Counted from the stretch's first letter, positions 6,123 through 15,325 are shown. The stretch is DNA of 64,000 bases from Pseudomonas libanensis (GCF_001439685.1 NZ_JYLH01000013.1:1-64000), one strand, 5' to 3'. The notes: generated from the sequence alone by a model not told the origin. Program-made: numbers and translations.

Positions 6123-8741
6123 TTAAATACCTGCCTCGACAAACGGCACGGCCAAGGCGAGGGCCGCGTCCAGGGCCCCAGCGTCTACACCACCGCCTTG
6201 GGCCATGTCCGGACGACCACCACCCTTGCCGCCCACTGCCGCAGCGGCTTGCTTCATTAAATCACCGGCTTTGAGTTGGCCAGTCAGGTCCTTGGTTACA
6301 CCGGCAACCAGAACGACCTTATCCTCATGGACACTGCCGAGCAGGATCACTGCGCGGCCGAGCTTGTTCTTCAACTGATCGACCAGGGCCAACAGCGCTT
6401 TGCCGTCCTGACCGTCCAGGCGCGCCGCCAGGACTTTTACATCCTTGACGTCCACGGCCGAGGCTGACAGGTCGTCGCCCGCAGCACTAGCCGCCTTGGC
6501 CTGCAACTGCTCCAGCTGTTTCTCCAGCGCACGGTTGCGCTCCAGCACGGCGGACAGCTTGTCGATCAGGTTGTCGCGGCTGCCCTTGACCAAGGTGGCC
6601 GCTTCCTTGAGTTGTTCTTCAGCCGCATTGAGATAGGCCAGGGCCGCAGCGCCGGTGACCGCTTCAATGCGACGTACACCGGACGCCACACCGCCTTCGC
6701 TGACAATTTTCAGCAGGGCAATATCGCCGGTACGGTTGGCGTGGATACCGCCACACAGCTCCACCGAGAAGTCACCACCCATACTCAGTACGCGCACGCT
6801 GTCGCCGTACTTCTCGCCGAACAGTGCCATGGCGCCCTTGGCCTTGGCAGTCTCGATATCGGTCTCTTCGGTTTGCACCGCAGTGTTCTTGCGAATCTCA
6901 GCGTTGACGATGTCTTCCAGGGCCTTGATCTGCTCAGGCTTGATCGCTTCGAAGTGACTGAAGTCGAAACGCAGGCGCTGGCTGTCGACCAATGACCCTT
7001 TTTGCTGGACGTGCTCGCCCAACACCTGGCGCAGTGCCGCGTGCAGCAAGTGGGTGGCCGAATGGTTCAGCGAGGTGGCATGGCGCACATCCGCATCTAC
7101 TTGGGTTTCCACTGGGGAACCTACGGTGAGACTGCCCGACGCTAATACACCGTGGTGCAGGAACGCACCGCCGGTCTTGGTAGTGTCACGCACGTCGAAG
7201 CGACCGGAGCTCGCCTTGAGGAAACCACAGTCACCGATCTGGCCACCGGACTCGGCATAGAACGGCGTCTGGTCCAGCACCACCACGCCATCGTCGCCTT
7301 CATTCAAGACGTCGACGGACTGACCGTTCTTATACAGTGCAACCACCTTGGCCGAACCGCTGGTGGCCTTGTAGCCAGTGAATTCGGTGGCCACATCGAC
7401 TTTGACCAGGCTGTTGTAATCCATGCCGAAAGAGCTGGCGGAACGCGCACGCACACGCTGGGCTTCCATCTCGAGCTCGAAACCTTCCTCGTCGAGGGTC
7501 AGGTCACGCTCACGGGCGATGTCGCCGGTCAAGTCCATCGGGAAGCCGTAGGTGTCATAGAGCTTGAATACCACGTCGCCTGGCACCACGGTGCCTTGCA
7601 GGTTGGCGAGGTCTTGCTCGAGGATTTTCAGGCCCTGTTCCAGGGTCTTGGCGAACTGCTCTTCTTCGGCCTTGAGCACGCGCTCGATGTGCGCCTGGTT
7701 CTGCTTGAGTTCAGGGAAGGCTTCGCCCATCTCGGCGACCAGGGCCGCCACGATCTGGTAGAAGAAGCTGCCATTGGCGCCCAGCTTGTTACCGTGACGA
7801 CAGGCGCGACGGATGATGCGACGCAGCACGTAGCCACGGCCTTCGTTGGACGGTAATACGCCGTCGGCAATCAGGAAGCCGCAGGAACGGATGTGGTCAG
7901 CCACCACTTTCAGCGACGCCTGGTCTTCATTGGCGCAGCCGATGGCCTTGGCCGCGGCAGCCAGCAGGCTCTGGAACAGGTCGATTTCATAATTGGAGTG
8001 CACGTGCTGCATCACCGCACTGATCCGCTCCAGGCCCATGCCAGTGTCTACCGACGGCGCCGGCAGCGGATGCAACACGCCATCGGCGGTGCGGTTGAAC
8101 TGCATGAACACGTTGTTCCAGATTTCGATGTAGCGATCGCCGTCTTCTTCCGGCGAACCCGGTGGGCCGCCCCAGATGTCGGCGCCGTGATCGTAGAAGA
8201 TCTCGGTGCAGGGGCCGCATGGGCCGGTGTCACCCATGGTCCAGAAGTTGTCGGACGCGTACGGTGCGCCTTTGTTGTCGCCGATACGCACCATGCGCTC
8301 AGGCGGCACACCGACTTGCTTGGTCCAGATGTCGTAGGCCTCGTCGTCAGTGGCGTAGACGGTGACCCAGAGTTTTTCCTTCGGCAGTTTCAATACGCCG
8401 GTCAGGAAGGTCCAGGCAAAGTTGATCGCGTCCTGCTTGAAATAATCGCCAAAGCTGAAGTTGCCGAGCATTTCGAAAAAGGTGTGGTGACGGGCGGTGT
8501 AGCCGACATTTTCCAGATCGTTGTGCTTACCACCGGCGCGTACGCACTTCTGGCTGCTGACTGCGCGGGTATAAGCGCGTTTTTCCTGGCCCAGGAAACA
8601 GTCCTTGAACTGGTTCATCCCCGCGTTAGTGAACAGCAGGGTTGGGTCATTGCTTGGGATCAATGAGCTGGAGGCTACACGGGTGTGGCCTTGCTCTTCG
8701 AAGAAGCGAAGGAAGGCTTCACGGATTTCTGCGCTTTTCAT
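6123..8741 (-). CDS. alaS: Alanyl-tRNA synthetase
   Basis: Charges tRNA-Ala. The 872-residue protein shows the class II catalytic domain in the first ~350 residues (MNQFKDCFLGQ, ASDNFWTMGDTGPCGPCTE). The editing domain follows, with the zinc ligands HSATH near 562-566 and CGGIH near 660-665, and a C-terminal DHHA1/C-Ala domain is rich in glycines (GGKGGGRPDMAQGGG). The ATG at 8741 (MKSAEIREAF) is the family start; the 22 upstream codons cover the leader. A TATAAT promoter element lies about 75 bases upstream inside a hairpin. lysC follows after 95 bp. Confidence 0.98.
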   Translation of the reverse strand: MKSAEIREAFLRFFEEQGHTRVASSSLIPSNDPTLLFTNAGMNQFKDCFLGQEKRAYTRAVSSQKCVRAGGKHNDLENVGYTARHHTFFEMLGNFSFGDYFKQDAINFAWTFLTGVLKLPKEKLWVTVYATDDEAYDIWTKQVGVPPERMVRIGDNKGAPYASDNFWTMGDTGPCGPCTEIFYDHGADIWGGPPGSPEEDGDRYIEIWNNVFMQFNRTADGVLHPLPAPSVDTGMGLERISAVMQHVHSNYEIDLFQSLLAAAAKAIGCANEDQASLKVVADHIRSCGFLIADGVLPSNEGRGYVLRRIIRRACRHGNKLGANGSFFYQIVAALVAEMGEAFPELKQNQAHIERVLKAEEEQFAKTLEQGLKILEQDLANLQGTVVPGDVVFKLYDTYGFPMDLTGDIARERDLTLDEEGFELEMEAQRVRARSASSFGMDYNSLVKVDVATEFTGYKATSGSAKVVALYKNGQSVDVLNEGDDGVVVLDQTPFYAESGGQIGDCGFLKASSGRFDVRDTTKTGGAFLHHGVLASGSLTVGSPVETQVDADVRHATSLNHSATHLLHAALRQVLGEHVQQKGSLVDSQRLRFDFSHFEAIKPEQIKALEDIVNAEIRKNTAVQTEETDIETAKAKGAMALFGEKYGDSVRVLSMGGDFSVELCGGIHANRTGDIALLKIVSEGGVASGVRRIEAVTGAAALAYLNAAEEQLKEAATLVKGSRDNLIDKLSAVLERNRALEKQLEQLQAKAASAAGDDLSASAVDVKDVKVLAARLDGQDGKALLALVDQLKNKLGRAVILLGSVHEDKVVLVAGVTKDLTGQLKAGDLMKQAAAAVGGKGGGRPDMAQGGGVDAGALDAALALAVPFVEAGI

Positions 8742-8802
8742 TAGGTTCTTCCACGGAGGCTGCGGCCAAAGGCCAGTGCGCAACATCATCAGACGGAGCG
8801 AC

Positions 8803-8834
8803 GGCAAAGGGCCGCATTATATCGGCCCTTTGCC
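8803..8834 (-). promoter_or_regulatory. alaS promoter -10 in the loop of a 12-bp hairpin
   Basis: Perfect 12-bp inverted arms (8803-8814 and 8823-8834) enclose an 8-base loop containing minus-strand TATAAT (8816-8821), a perfect -10 for alaS. The matching -35 region is poor (TGTACC-like). No U-run follows, so the hairpin is not a standard terminator for ltaE-side transcription and may be an operator or RNA element. Confidence 0.5.
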
Positions 8835-8887
8835 GGTGGTACAGCGTGTTTATGTGATAGAAACACTCAATTAGACGGCCTGCACTG

Positions 8888-9892
8888 TCATTTTCGCGAA
8901 AACTCGACGAATGTCTGCACCACTTGCTCGATCTGAGCCCGACTGACGTCCAGGTGCGTGACCATGCGCAGACGCGGTGCGGCGCTCAACTTGACTCCGC
9001 GCTCGGCGGCAAAGGCTTTCAGGGCCTGCGACCGGTCACCGACCTGCACATACACCATATTGGTCTGCACCGGCTCCACGGTGTAACCGACCTTGCGCAG
9101 CTCATCCCCCAGCCATTGCGCGTTGGCATGGTCGTCAGCCAGGCGCTGCACCTGATGATCCAGGGCATACAGCCCCGCCGCCGCCAGGGAGCCGGCCTGG
9201 CGCATGCCACCGCCGACCATCTTGCGCAAGCGCCGCGCCTTGGCGATCAAGGCCGTAGAGCCGCATAACACCGAGCCGACCGGCGCACCGAGGCCCTTGG
9301 ACAGGCACACCGACACCGAATCGAAATGCTGGGCAATTTCCCGCGCATCGACGCCCAGCTTGACCGCAGCGTTGTAGATCCGCGCACCGTCCAAGTGCAA
9401 GGCCAAGCCGTGCTCACGAGTGAAGGCGCGGGCTTTGGCCAGGTACTCCAGCGGCAGCACCTTGCCCTGCATAGTGTTTTCCAGCGCCAGCAGGCGCGTG
9501 CGGGCAAAGTGGAAGTCGTCGGGTTTGATGGCTGCGAGCACATGATCCAGATCGAGCGAGCCGTCTGCCTGTACTTCCAAGGGCTGTGGCTGAATCGAGC
9601 CCAGCACGGCCGCGCCACCGCCCTCGTATTTGTAGGTGTGGGCTTGCTGGCCGACGATGTATTCCTCGCCACGCTCACAGTGGGCCATCAGCGCCAACAG
9701 GTTGCTCATGGTGCCAGTGGGCACGAACAACGCCGCAGCAAAACCAAGGCGCTTGGCCAACTCGGCTTCCAGACGGTTGACGCTGGGGTCCTCACCATAG
9801 ACGTCATCACCACTGACGGCGCTGGCCATCGCGTCGAGCATGCCGGGGGTGGGTTGGGTCACGGTATCGCTGCGCAGGTCGATCACGGTCAT
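8888..9892 (-). CDS. ltaE: Low-specificity L-threonine aldolase
   Basis: A PLP enzyme that splits L-threonine and allo-threonine into glycine and acetaldehyde. The 334-residue protein begins MTVIDLRSDTVTQPT, the family N-terminus, and carries the PLP lysine in CLSKGLGAPVGS near residue 198 and the HLDGARIYNA segment near 165-175. The longer frame has 36 extra codons with no ribosome site; ATG 9892 has AGAGG about 8 bases ahead. It lies just upstream of alaS on the same strand, but alaS has its own -10. Single-gene unit by appearance. Confidence 0.93.
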   Translation of the reverse strand: MTVIDLRSDTVTQPTPGMLDAMASAVSGDDVYGEDPSVNRLEAELAKRLGFAAALFVPTGTMSNLLALMAHCERGEEYIVGQQAHTYKYEGGGAAVLGSIQPQPLEVQADGSLDLDHVLAAIKPDDFHFARTRLLALENTMQGKVLPLEYLAKARAFTREHGLALHLDGARIYNAAVKLGVDAREIAQHFDSVSVCLSKGLGAPVGSVLCGSTALIAKARRLRKMVGGGMRQAGSLAAAGLYALDHQVQRLADDHANAQWLGDELRKVGYTVEPVQTNMVYVQVGDRSQALKAFAAERGVKLSAAPRLRMVTHLDVSRAQIEQVVQTFVEFSRK

Positions 9893-10086
9893 GAAGGGGG
9901 CCTCTAACGGAGTGGATAAGTCCTTTTGTGTGTGATTACTGCGGGCAAAGCCACGGAATATCAAGCCCCTATTGCATTCATTCGAATACCAACCAAACAA
10001 ACCGATATAAGTTATCGATACGGCAATCGTGCAGTTTTTGAAAAACCATGTTAAAAACTCTCCGCCGCCAGGGTTCTGGCGGCAAC

Positions 10087-10248
10087 GTTCTCAGGGCGGG
10101 GTGCAATTCCCCACCGGCGGTAATTGCACGCAATGTGCATAGCCCGCGAGCGCTTGACGCCTCGAACCGCTCACGCGGGACAGCGACAAGGTCAGCAGAC
10201 CCGGTGTGATCCCGGGGCCGACGGTCATAGTCCGGATGAAGAGAGAAC
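10087..10248 (+). promoter_or_regulatory. FMN riboswitch (RFN element)
   Basis: The closing arms GTTCTCAGGGC and GAGAGAAC, the GGGGTGCAATTCCCCACCGGCGG-type P2/P3 region, AGCCCGCGAGCGC, GTCAGCAGACCCGGTGTGAT and GGGGCCGACGGTCATAGTCC are all present in the standard order of the RFN aptamer. It lies 118 bases upstream of the lumazine synthase ATG and should lower that gene's expression when FMN is abundant. Confidence 0.97.
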
Positions 10249-10335
10249 GGGATTGGCACCTAAGGGCCGCACACTGACCTCATGCTTGCATGACGACGTT
10301 GTTCGTACCCTTAAATCCCATTCGATTCATAACGC

Positions 10336-10358
10336 CCTGTTTTTTTCTTAAACAGGAG
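10336..10358 (+). promoter_or_regulatory. Hairpin masking the ribH Shine-Dalgarno
   Basis: CCTGTTT (10336-10342) pairs with AAACAGG (10350-10356) and the latter contains the first part of the AGGAG ribosome site (10354-10358) of the gene at 10366. It could be the expression platform of the FMN riboswitch acting on translation. No competing anti-sequestor was identified. Confidence 0.45.
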
Positions 10359-10365
10359 TCAGAAC

Positions 10366-10875
10366 ATGCAACCCACCGCAATCGACAGCAAAAGCAAAAA
10401 CCATCACGGCGAGCGCGTCGCATTTATCCAGGCCTGCTGGCACAAGGATATTGTCGATCAATCGCGCAAAGGCTTCCTCGCTGAAATGATCGCCCAGGGC
10501 TACCAGGAATCGGACATCGATTTCTTTGAAGTCGGCGGCGCCTTTGAACTGCCCCTGCACGCCAAGCTGCTGGCCAAGACCGGCCGTTACGCCGGCATCG
10601 TTGCCGCCGCCCTGGTGGTGGATGGCGGCATTTATCGTCACGAATTCGTCGCACAGTCGGTGGTCAGCGGGCTGATGCAGGTACAACTGGAAACCGAAGT
10701 GCCGGTGTTCTCGGTGTCCCTGACGCCGCATCACTTCCATGCCGGCAGCGAGCACACCACGTTCTTCTACGAGCACTTCGTGCACAAGGGCCAGGAAGCG
10801 GCGCGCACCTGCGCCGACACCCTGCACAAGGTGCGTGCGATCCGTCGTAGCGAGCCGCGCGCTGTAGCGGTCTAA
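10366..10875 (+). CDS. ribH2: 6,7-dimethyl-8-ribityllumazine synthase, type II (RibH2-like)
   Basis: Joins the ribitylamino-pyrimidine and dihydroxybutanone phosphate to make lumazine, the penultimate step to riboflavin. The 169-residue protein has GGAFELPLHAK (substrate loop), GGIYRHEFVAQSVVSGLMQV and TPHHFHAG with the catalytic-region histidine. These resemble the decameric type II enzymes (Brucella RibH2) more than the icosahedral housekeeping RibH. It stands alone rather than in a rib operon, directly under an FMN riboswitch. The ATG follows AGGAG by 7 bases. A second, housekeeping ribH is expected elsewhere in the genome. Confidence 0.92.
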   Translation: MQPTAIDSKSKNHHGERVAFIQACWHKDIVDQSRKGFLAEMIAQGYQESDIDFFEVGGAFELPLHAKLLAKTGRYAGIVAAALVVDGGIYRHEFVAQSVVSGLMQVQLETEVPVFSVSLTPHHFHAGSEHTTFFYEHFVHKGQEAARTCADTLHKVRAIRRSEPRAVAV

Positions 10876-10899
10876 ATCCAAGCCTCACCGCAAACCAGT

Positions 10900-10984
10900 G
10901 TGGGAGCTGGCTTGCCTGCGATACAGACACCTGGGTGTATCAGTGATACCCAGGTGATGCTATCGCAGGCAAGCCAGCTCCCAC
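10900..10984. repeat. REPIN, GTGGGAGCTGGCTTGCCTGCG type
   Basis: Two inverted REP copies (GTGGGAGCTGGCTTGCCTGCGA and its complement) are joined by a short imperfectly palindromic spacer, 85 bp in all. It sits between the convergent ends of ribH2 and astE and may act as a bidirectional terminator. Confidence 0.93.
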
Positions 10985-11008
10985 ATTTGATCGAGCCAGC
11001 CTTGGCTC

Positions 11009-12013
11009 TTAGGCCAGGCCGGCATCCGTGATTGGCACGATCAATATCCCGGCGCGCAAACCATTCTTCACCTTCGGGTTGGGGAAAATGATACGGGCGC
11101 CCTCCTCCTCGATCACCCAGCGGGTCTTGGCCACGTCTTCGGCCAGCAGGTAGCCCCGCTCCAGCGGCGAAAAGTTTTCCACGTCCGCCGGCAGGTGCAT
11201 CAGGAAGGCATCGCTGTGCTTGATGACTTCACGGGAAACGGCAAACAGTTGCAAGCCATCCAGGGTGTCAGTCTCCGGCTCGCTGCCCTCAATCATCTGC
11301 TTCAGGCGAGTTTCCAGGCGTGACACGTCCACGCCTTCGTTCTGCCCGAACGGCCGCGCCTTGCCCAGTTCGAGGGTGAAGGCCTCGGCTTCCAACTGCT
11401 CGTAGGTATAGGCGGTGAAGGTGATCGAGGTTTTGTTCTGCAACAACACCGCTTGCATCCCGGCTGCGCTCAGGCGTGCCAGTTCACGACGTGAATGCTG
11501 GCGCCCCTCCTTCCACGGGTAAAGGGCAAACTGCTCGATCTTTGAGCCACGAATCGCGGTGTGCAGGTCGTAGTGCAGGCGTGAACGACCTGGCAGGCTG
11601 AAAAAGCTTCGGGCCAGTTGTTCAAGCTCGGCGGCGCGCATGGCTTCGGGGCCGATGTTTTTTTCATGCCGGCCGTTGAACAACCGGTTGACGTCCAGTT
11701 CGAGGTAACGCTCACCGCGACGCATGGCCTCGGGGTTGCCGAACAGGAACAGAATACGGGTGCGGGGCTTGATCTCCCCGCGGGCAATACCATGCAACAG
11801 GCGGTCGAGCAACTCGATCGGAGCGGTCTCGTTGCCATGGATGCCGGACGACAGCAGCAGGTCGCTGCCATTGTCACGCGCCTCAGGTGGGCGCACTTCA
11901 AGCGCGCCCTCACTGAGCCAGCGCATCTGCACGCCGTCGACAGTCAGTTGAATTTTTTGCGCCGGTTCACGACCGGCGAGGGTCAGTTCAAGCAGTTTGC
12001 CGAGGGCGAGCAT
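11009..12013 (-). CDS. astE: Succinylglutamate desuccinylase
   Basis: Last step of the arginine succinyltransferase pathway: hydrolyses N-succinylglutamate to succinate and glutamate. It is a 334-residue M14-like zinc hydrolase, with zinc ligands in GIHGNETAP (His and Glu, about 58-62) and YDLHTAIRG (about 150), and a later conserved TLELGKARPFG segment containing the expected catalytic Glu. The length equals the family norm. It is the last gene of the minus-strand aru/ast cluster, 11 bases after a small conserved gene. A REPIN follows its stop. Confidence 0.95.
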   Translation of the reverse strand: MLALGKLLELTLAGREPAQKIQLTVDGVQMRWLSEGALEVRPPEARDNGSDLLLSSGIHGNETAPIELLDRLLHGIARGEIKPRTRILFLFGNPEAMRRGERYLELDVNRLFNGRHEKNIGPEAMRAAELEQLARSFFSLPGRSRLHYDLHTAIRGSKIEQFALYPWKEGRQHSRRELARLSAAGMQAVLLQNKTSITFTAYTYEQLEAEAFTLELGKARPFGQNEGVDVSRLETRLKQMIEGSEPETDTLDGLQLFAVSREVIKHSDAFLMHLPADVENFSPLERGYLLAEDVAKTRWVIEEEGARIIFPNPKVKNGLRAGILIVPITDAGLA

Positions 12014-12024
12014 AAGCAGCTTCC

Positions 12025-12315
12025 TTAGTGGTTGCAGCCTGGGCCATGGACGTGATCGTCGTCATCACCTTCAACGTCGGCCGGTTCCATTTCCAGTTGC
12101 AGGCTCATCAGGTTGGTGGCCAATGGGCGCATCAGCAGGTTGGCGTACTCGGCGTCGCCCTCTTCCACATCCACACCGATCAGCAGTTGGCCACGACCGT
12201 CGTGCTGGATCCAGATCTCCTTGCCCTGCCACACCACGGCAACGCGAGTGCAGGACGTTTCCAGCTGGGTGCCGTCGGTATCTTCAAGGATCAGTTTCAG
12301 GGTGTCGGTGGTCAT
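12025..12315 (-). CDS. Conserved hypothetical protein of the arginine cluster (96 aa)
   Basis: A 96-residue acidic protein between astB and astE. The middle looks like beta strands (RVAVVWQGKEIWIQ, GQLLIGVDVEEGD). The C-terminus is a striking metal-ligand tail, DDDDHVHGPGCNH, with several His, Asp and one Cys. I do not recognise a domain. Its position, 23 bases from astB and 11 bases from astE, implies cotranscription with the arginine catabolic genes, perhaps as a metal-handling or accessory protein for the zinc enzyme AstE; that role is speculation. Confidence 0.8.
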   Translation of the reverse strand: MTTDTLKLILEDTDGTQLETSCTRVAVVWQGKEIWIQHDGRGQLLIGVDVEEGDAEYANLLMRPLATNLMSLQLEMEPADVEGDDDDHVHGPGCNH

Positions 12316-12338
12316 AAATAGTTCTCAGCCGTACGGCG

Positions 12339-13685
12339 TTAATTGATCTGGAAAGGATAAACCGAGCCCAGTTTAAGGATTTGCGTCAGTTCATCCAGTG
12401 CCGTCCGGCACTCAAGCAGCAACTGCGGGTCAGCCAGGTCGGTTTCGCGCAGGCTGTCGCGGTAGTGTTTGTCGACCCATTGGGTCAGCGTGTCGTACAA
12501 CGGCGCCGTCATGATAACGCCTGGATTCACCGCTGCCAGTTCGGTTTCGTTCAATGCCACGCGCAGACGCAGGCATGCCGGTCCACCACCGTTCTGCATG
12601 CTTTGCTTGAGGTCGAAGACCTTGACCTCGCGGATCAGCCCTCCGGCGGCGGTCAAGCCCTGCAGGTATTGCCACACGCGCTCATTGGCGCGGCACTCTT
12701 CCGGCACAATCAGCAGCATCGAACCGTCAGGGCGGGTCAGCAACTGGCTGTTGAACAGGTAGGAGCGCACCGCGTCCTCGACACTGACCTGGGCACGGGG
12801 CACACAGACGGACTGGAAGTTGCCGCCCAGCTTGCCCAACTTGGCTTGCAGCTCGGCGAGCATCTGTTCGGTGTTGAGGAATGCGTCCTCGTGATAGAAC
12901 AGCACCTCGCCGTTACCTACCGCGATGACATCGTTGTGGAACACGCCGGCATCGATCACCGCCGGGTTCTGCTGGGCGTAGACCACACCGTCATCCTTCA
13001 GGCCGTGCAGGCGCGCGACCGCCTGGGACGCTTCAAGGGTCTGGCGCGCCGGGTACTTCTGGGGGGCCGGGTAGCGGGGGTCGAAGGCACTGCGGCCGAA
13101 CACGAAAAACTCGACGCCCGCCTCACCGTACTCACGGCAGAAACGCGTGTGGTTGGCCGCACCTTCATCGCCAAATTGCGCCACGGCCGGCAAGGCGGCG
13201 TGATGAGCGAAATGCTTGCCGTCGGCGAACATCGCCCCCAGCACGCGGCTGGTGGTGGGGTGCTCGATGCTGCGGTGGTATTTGCAATTGAGGTTGGCGG
13301 CAGTGAAATGCACACGGCCGTCTGCGGTGTCGGCGCTTGGGCTGACGGTGGCGGCGTTGGCTACCCACATGCTGGATGCCGAGCAACTAGCTACCAGCAA
13401 CGGCATGGCCTGCTTGGCCGCCTGCTGAATCACCTGGGCGTCAGTGCCACTGAAACCGAGGTTGCGCAACGCGGCCACGTCCGGACGTTCCTGAGGGGCC
13501 AACACACCTTGCACAAACCCCATGTCCATCAGGGCTTTCATTTTCTGCAGGCCCTGCAACGCCGCTTCCTTCGGGTTGGAAGACTGCTGGCTGTTGCTTT
13601 GGGATGCGACGTTGCCGAAGGACAAACCGCCGTAGTTATGGGTCGGCCCCACTAGACCGTCAAAATTGACTTCACAGGATTTCAT
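12339..13685 (-). CDS. astB: N-succinylarginine dihydrolase
   Basis: Second step of the pathway: converts N-succinylarginine to N-succinylornithine, CO2 and two ammonia. It has 448 residues, the family length, starting MKSCEVNFDGLVGPTHNYGG. The pentein-fold catalytic Cys is in GGPACLRLR near residue 370. I use ATG 13685, which has GGAG eight bases upstream, not the longer frame. A REPIN fills the 173-bp gap to astD, the largest break inside this operon. Confidence 0.97.
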   Translation of the reverse strand: MKSCEVNFDGLVGPTHNYGGLSFGNVASQSNSQQSSNPKEAALQGLQKMKALMDMGFVQGVLAPQERPDVAALRNLGFSGTDAQVIQQAAKQAMPLLVASCSASSMWVANAATVSPSADTADGRVHFTAANLNCKYHRSIEHPTTSRVLGAMFADGKHFAHHAALPAVAQFGDEGAANHTRFCREYGEAGVEFFVFGRSAFDPRYPAPQKYPARQTLEASQAVARLHGLKDDGVVYAQQNPAVIDAGVFHNDVIAVGNGEVLFYHEDAFLNTEQMLAELQAKLGKLGGNFQSVCVPRAQVSVEDAVRSYLFNSQLLTRPDGSMLLIVPEECRANERVWQYLQGLTAAGGLIREVKVFDLKQSMQNGGGPACLRLRVALNETELAAVNPGVIMTAPLYDTLTQWVDKHYRDSLRETDLADPQLLLECRTALDELTQILKLGSVYPFQIN

Positions 13686-13756
13686 CGGCGAGGCTCCACG
13701 AACATCTGTTTTTATAGGCATCAACTACAGGTCTATATCTGTTAACCCGACCCGGT

Positions 13757-13841
13757 GTGGGAGCTGGCTTGCCTGCGATGCAGGCGACTCGGTCTTTCAG
13801 GCAAACCGAGGTGATGCCATCGCAGGCAAGCCAGCTCCCAC
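13757..13841. repeat. REPIN between astD and astB
   Basis: 85 bp: inverted copies of GTGGGAGCTGGCTTGCCTGCGA flank a spacer with its own CTCGGT/ACCGAG arms. It lies inside the arginine catabolic transcript, where it could stabilise the upstream mRNA or reduce read-through into astB. Confidence 0.93.
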
Positions 13842-13858
13842 ATTAGATCGTGTCACCC

Positions 13859-15325
13859 TTACTTCAGCGTTATGCCGGGGGTCAGCGTGGCTGGCACGAC
13901 CAGGCTTGGAGTCTCCAGCGACGCCACCGGGTACGCGCAATAATCCGCCGCGTAATATGCACTGGCGCGATGGTTGCCCGACGCCCCTACCCCACCAAAT
14001 GGCGCGGTGCTGGCGGCGCCGGTCAGTTGCTTGTTCCAGTTGACGATGCCGGCGCGGCTTTCCAGCCAGAACTGCTGGTAACGCGCTTCGGAATCCGACA
14101 ACAACCCAGCGGCCAAGCCGTATTGAGTGTTGTTGGCCTCGGCGATCGCTGCGGCAAAATCAGCGTAGCGGATCACCTGCAACAGCGGGCCAAACAGTTC
14201 TTCGTCTTCGCGCTCGGTCATGCCAGTCACGTCGATAATGCCTGGGGTGAGCAGAGCCGCTTGATCCTGTGGCTGGGTCATCTCCAGCAGCGCCACGGCG
14301 CCATTGGCCAGCATCAGTTCCTGCGCGTCCATCAGCGCTTTGGCCGCGGCAAGGGAAATCACCGAGCCCATGAACGGTGCCGGTTGCTGGTCGAATGCGC
14401 CCACTTCAATGGTCGCGCTGACCGCCACCAGCCGCGCCAGTAACGCATCGCCCCAGGCACCTTCCGGCACCAGCAAGCGACGGGCGCAGGTGCAACGTTG
14501 GCCCGCCGAGATAAACGCCGACTGGATGATGGTGTAGACCGCCGCATCCACATCGGCCACTTCGTCCACGACCAGCGGGTTGTTGCCGCCCATTTCCAGG
14601 GCCAGGATCTTGTCCGGGCGCCCAGAGAACTGCTGGTGCAGATGATTGCCGGTGCGGCTGGAGCCTGTGAAGAACAGGCCGTCGATGCCAGGGTTGGCCG
14701 CCAGGGCGATGCCGGTTTCCCGCGCGCCTTGCAGCAAGTTCAGCACGCCCGCCGGCAAGCCGGCCTCGACCCAGCATTGCACGGTCAGCTCGGCGACTTT
14801 CGGGGTCAGCTCACTTGGCTTGAACAGCACAGTATTGCCCGCCAGCAGCGCCGGGACGATATGGCCGTTGGGTAAATGCCCGGGAAAATTGTAAGGGCCA
14901 AACACCGCCACCACGCCGTGAGGCTTGTGGCGCAACACGGCGGTGGCGTCGCCCAGCGGGCCGCTCTTCTCGCCGGTACGTTCGCGGTAGCTCTGTACCG
15001 AGATCGCGATTTTGTTGGCCATGCTGGTGACTTCAGTCGCCGACTCCCACAGCGGCTTGCCGGTTTCCTCGCCGATGCAACGGGCGATTTCATCGGCGCG
15101 GCTTTTCAGCGTGGCGGCGAACGTTTCCAGCACACGGATGCGTTCTTCCAGCGGGCGCCTGGCCCAGGCCGGGAATGCCTGGCGCGCGGCCTGCACGGCG
15201 GACTCGACCTGTTCGAGGGTGGCGCCATTGCCGGCCCACAGCACCTGCTGGGTCACCGGGTTGCGCGATTCAAACAGTTCACCCTGGCCGGCCAGCCAGC
15301 TACCTGCGATATACAACGAATTCAT
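13859..15325 (-). CDS. astD: Succinylglutamate semialdehyde dehydrogenase
   Basis: NAD-dependent oxidation of N-succinylglutamate semialdehyde to succinylglutamate, step four. It is a 488-residue aldehyde dehydrogenase. FTGSSRTG (about 220) is the cofactor-binding loop, the catalytic base lies in LALEMGGNNP (about 241), and the nucleophile Cys is in AGQRCTCARR (about 277). The ATG at 15325 overlaps the aruG stop by one base (TAATG), so the two are translationally coupled. The 46-codon longer frame would run back into aruG and is rejected. Confidence 0.97.
   Translation of the reverse strand: MNSLYIAGSWLAGQGELFESRNPVTQQVLWAGNGATLEQVESAVQAARQAFPAWARRPLEERIRVLETFAATLKSRADEIARCIGEETGKPLWESATEVTSMANKIAISVQSYRERTGEKSGPLGDATAVLRHKPHGVVAVFGPYNFPGHLPNGHIVPALLAGNTVLFKPSELTPKVAELTVQCWVEAGLPAGVLNLLQGARETGIALAANPGIDGLFFTGSSRTGNHLHQQFSGRPDKILALEMGGNNPLVVDEVADVDAAVYTIIQSAFISAGQRCTCARRLLVPEGAWGDALLARLVAVSATIEVGAFDQQPAPFMGSVISLAAAKALMDAQELMLANGAVALLEMTQPQDQAALLTPGIIDVTGMTEREDEELFGPLLQVIRYADFAAAIAEANNTQYGLAAGLLSDSEARYQQFWLESRAGIVNWNKQLTGAASTAPFGGVGASGNHRASAYYAADYCAYPVASLETPSLVVPATLTPGITLK

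Noticed and set aside
12381..13655. Plus-strand 424-codon frame antisense to astB
   Set aside because: Composition (Val/Gln/His-rich) is typical of the antisense frame of GC-rich genes; astB is certain.
10900..13841. Regular repeats as a CRISPR array
   Set aside because: They are isolated inverted REP pairs in different intergenic gaps, not direct repeats with spacers; no cas genes.
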